A DNA stretch of 14,895 nt, taken from contig DROE01000132.1 in assembly GCA_011322005.1 (NCBI GenBank), positions 1-14,895 of the forward strand. The letters run 5' to 3'. The position numbers and the translations under genes were made by a program. The notes under the pieces were generated by a model that saw nothing but the letters and a program-made list of their open reading frames with translations, was not told the origin of the DNA and did not search any database. Positions within the stretch are counted from its first letter, which is position 1. The number at the start of each line of letters is the position of its first letter. The DNA is from Devosia sp. GTDB lineage: Bacteria > Pseudomonadota > Alphaproteobacteria > Rhizobiales > Devosiaceae. Positions 13,776 to 14,895 of the stretch are shown piece after piece.

Positions 13776-14138
13776 ATGCAGATTGGTGAGCTTTCCAGCA
13801 CATTGGGAATAAGTCGCGATGCCATACGCTTTTATGAAAAGCGCGGCCTCATCCGGGCCACAAGGCGGCCCAATGGCTATCGTCACTTCGGCGAGGAGAG
13901 CGTGCTCACCCTGCGCTTTGTGCTAATGGCGCAAAAGCTGGGTTTTACACTGGCCGAAATCGGCGCCGAACTTCCCGCCGCCAGCGGCTCTGAAATTTCT
14001 GCCGAACGACTGGCCAACATTTTGCGCGACAAGCTTAAGCTCATTGACCAGCGTATTACCCATATGAAGCAATTGCGTTCAGAGCTTGAAAAAATGCTGG
14101 ATTCTGTCTGCCCGCTCACGCTCAACACCCGGGCCTGA
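13776..14138 (+). CDS. MerR-family transcriptional regulator with a single C-terminal cysteine
   Basis: 120 residues. MQIGELSSTLGISRDAIRFYEKRGLIRATRRPNGYRHF is the textbook MerR helix-turn-helix and wing, followed by LAEIGAEL and a long dimerisation helix (LANILRDKLKLIDQRITHMKQLRSELEKMLDSV). The effector end is short: SVCPLTLNTRA, with one Cys. CueR, ZntR and MerR need two or more cysteines in this region, so the usual metal-binding loop is absent. It may sense through a single thiol, an oxidant or an organic ligand, or bind metal between subunits. ATG 13776 has GAGGAA six bases upstream. The divergent membrane gene is its likely target. The family is sure and the signal unknown. Confidence 0.92.
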   Translation: MQIGELSSTLGISRDAIRFYEKRGLIRATRRPNGYRHFGEESVLTLRFVLMAQKLGFTLAEIGAELPAASGSEISAERLANILRDKLKLIDQRITHMKQLRSELEKMLDSVCPLTLNTRA

Positions 14139-14170
14139 GCATTTAAGGAACCACCCGCAAGAAGCCCTAA

Positions 14171-14806
14171 CTATATTCCGCCCCGGTCCGAAAATTCATC
14201 CTCCCGGGCCGATGCCCGCGCCAAAGCCGGACGCGCCAGCATACGGGAAAAATAATCCCGCACCGGGGCCGACTTGACCTCGAACCTGGCCTTTTTTGCC
14301 CACATGCCTGTATGGCCCAGCAGCACATCCGCGGCCGTCATGCGTTCACCCACGGCAAATTCCCGGTTCTCCAGCCGCTTTTCCAGACTGGCAACGGCCA
14401 GATCGAACTCATAGGCGCAGGCCGCCCCGATTTCCCATATCCGCAGCTCTTTGGGCAGAATAAAGCGATGTTTGGCCTTGCACCAAAGCGGCGCTTCAAG
14501 CTCGCTCTGGGCAAAATGCAGGAAAGAATCTATTTGCGCCCGCTCGGCGCTCCCCGGTTCGGCGCTCATATTCTTTTCCGGGTGCCGGTCCGCCAGATAA
14601 GTGCATATCGCCGCTGAATCGACGACCACCAGGTCCCTTTTGCCATGTTTGTCAATCAGGGCAGGCACCTTGCCGCTCGGGTTATAGCTGTTCATCACCT
14701 CCGAACGGGGCCGCACATTCAAAATGTCATAGGGCTGGCCCAACTCCTCAAGCATCCATGTCACCCGGGTCAGCCGGGTACCCACCAGTCCAACGACAAC
14801 GTACAT
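14171..14806 (-). CDS. Glutathione S-transferase family protein
   Basis: 211 residues from ATG 14806, chosen for GGAG eight bases upstream; the frame extends to 14839 without a binding site. The N-terminal thioredoxin-fold domain shows VVGLVGTRLTRVTWMLEELGQPYD, the cis-proline KVPALID, and DSAAICTYLADRHPE, which binds the gamma-glutamyl group of glutathione. The helical C-terminal domain includes FAVGERMTAADVLLGH, the conserved GxxxTxAD capping motif. The catalytic position near VGTRLTR holds Thr or Ser rather than Tyr, as in beta- or theta-like enzymes. Such proteins conjugate or reduce electrophiles with glutathione in the cytoplasm. It is convergent with the MerR-type gene, and only 32 bases separate them. 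Confidence 0.9.
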   Translation of the reverse strand: MYVVVGLVGTRLTRVTWMLEELGQPYDILNVRPRSEVMNSYNPSGKVPALIDKHGKRDLVVVDSAAICTYLADRHPEKNMSAEPGSAERAQIDSFLHFAQSELEAPLWCKAKHRFILPKELRIWEIGAACAYEFDLAVASLEKRLENREFAVGERMTAADVLLGHTGMWAKKARFEVKSAPVRDYFSRMLARPALARASAREDEFSDRGGI

Positions 14807-14895
14807 ATGAAAAGCTCCAACGATTGTGCCCGGCCACATTTTCTTTGTTCTGGGACAAGGACAGGCCCGGTGTTAGTAATATTGCTTTACCATAT

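Overview
The window is an ordinary-looking chromosomal stretch of an alphaproteobacterium, most likely Hyphomicrobiales (Rhizobiales). This placement is an inference. It rests on a moderately high GC content, the style of the protein sequences (long-form LeuA, a short class I IlvC beside a TetR gene, a Rhizobiales-like TerC remnant, an alphaproteobacterial-type Wzx-like flippase), and no sign of phage or plasmid genes. Nearly all DNA is coding, and no gap exceeds about 250 bases.

Left part (1-5545), cell envelope: a truncated exported GH3 hexosaminidase; a GNAT-like protein whose 3' end overlaps a convergent flippase gene; a FemAB-like aminoacyl/acyltransferase translationally coupled to that flippase (a polysaccharide or cell-surface module); a 5'-truncated, decayed TerC gene next to tRNA-Lys(CUU); and an MscS-type mechanosensitive channel.

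Middle part (5494-11120), branched-chain amino acids, all on the minus strand: a TetR-type regulator with a TTG start and a 25-bp palindrome over its own promoter, then ilvC, a PhzF-like isomerase, a NUDIX hydrolase in the same frame as phzF, and leuA. leuA has a 36-codon leader peptide ending in four leucine codons and a good intrinsic terminator. Leucine and valine/isoleucine synthesis thus appear to be controlled by two mechanisms: attenuation at leuA and a TetR operator ahead of ilvC.

Right part (11210-14895), small regulatory and metal-linked genes: a two-gene operon of a six-helix membrane protein and a winged-helix repressor, with a consensus sigma70 promoter abutting a three-half-site operator; a 68-aa two-helix membrane protein; an exported DUF411 (copper-type) protein; a four-helix membrane protein whose promoter has the 20-bp spacer typical of MerR control; the divergent MerR-type regulator; and a glutathione S-transferase.

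I found no CRISPR array, insertion sequence, prophage or clear defence system. The most novel-looking material is regulatory: the operators at 11082-11106, 12153-12175 and 13739-13760, and the leuA leader. I do not see an obviously unprecedented multi-gene system.
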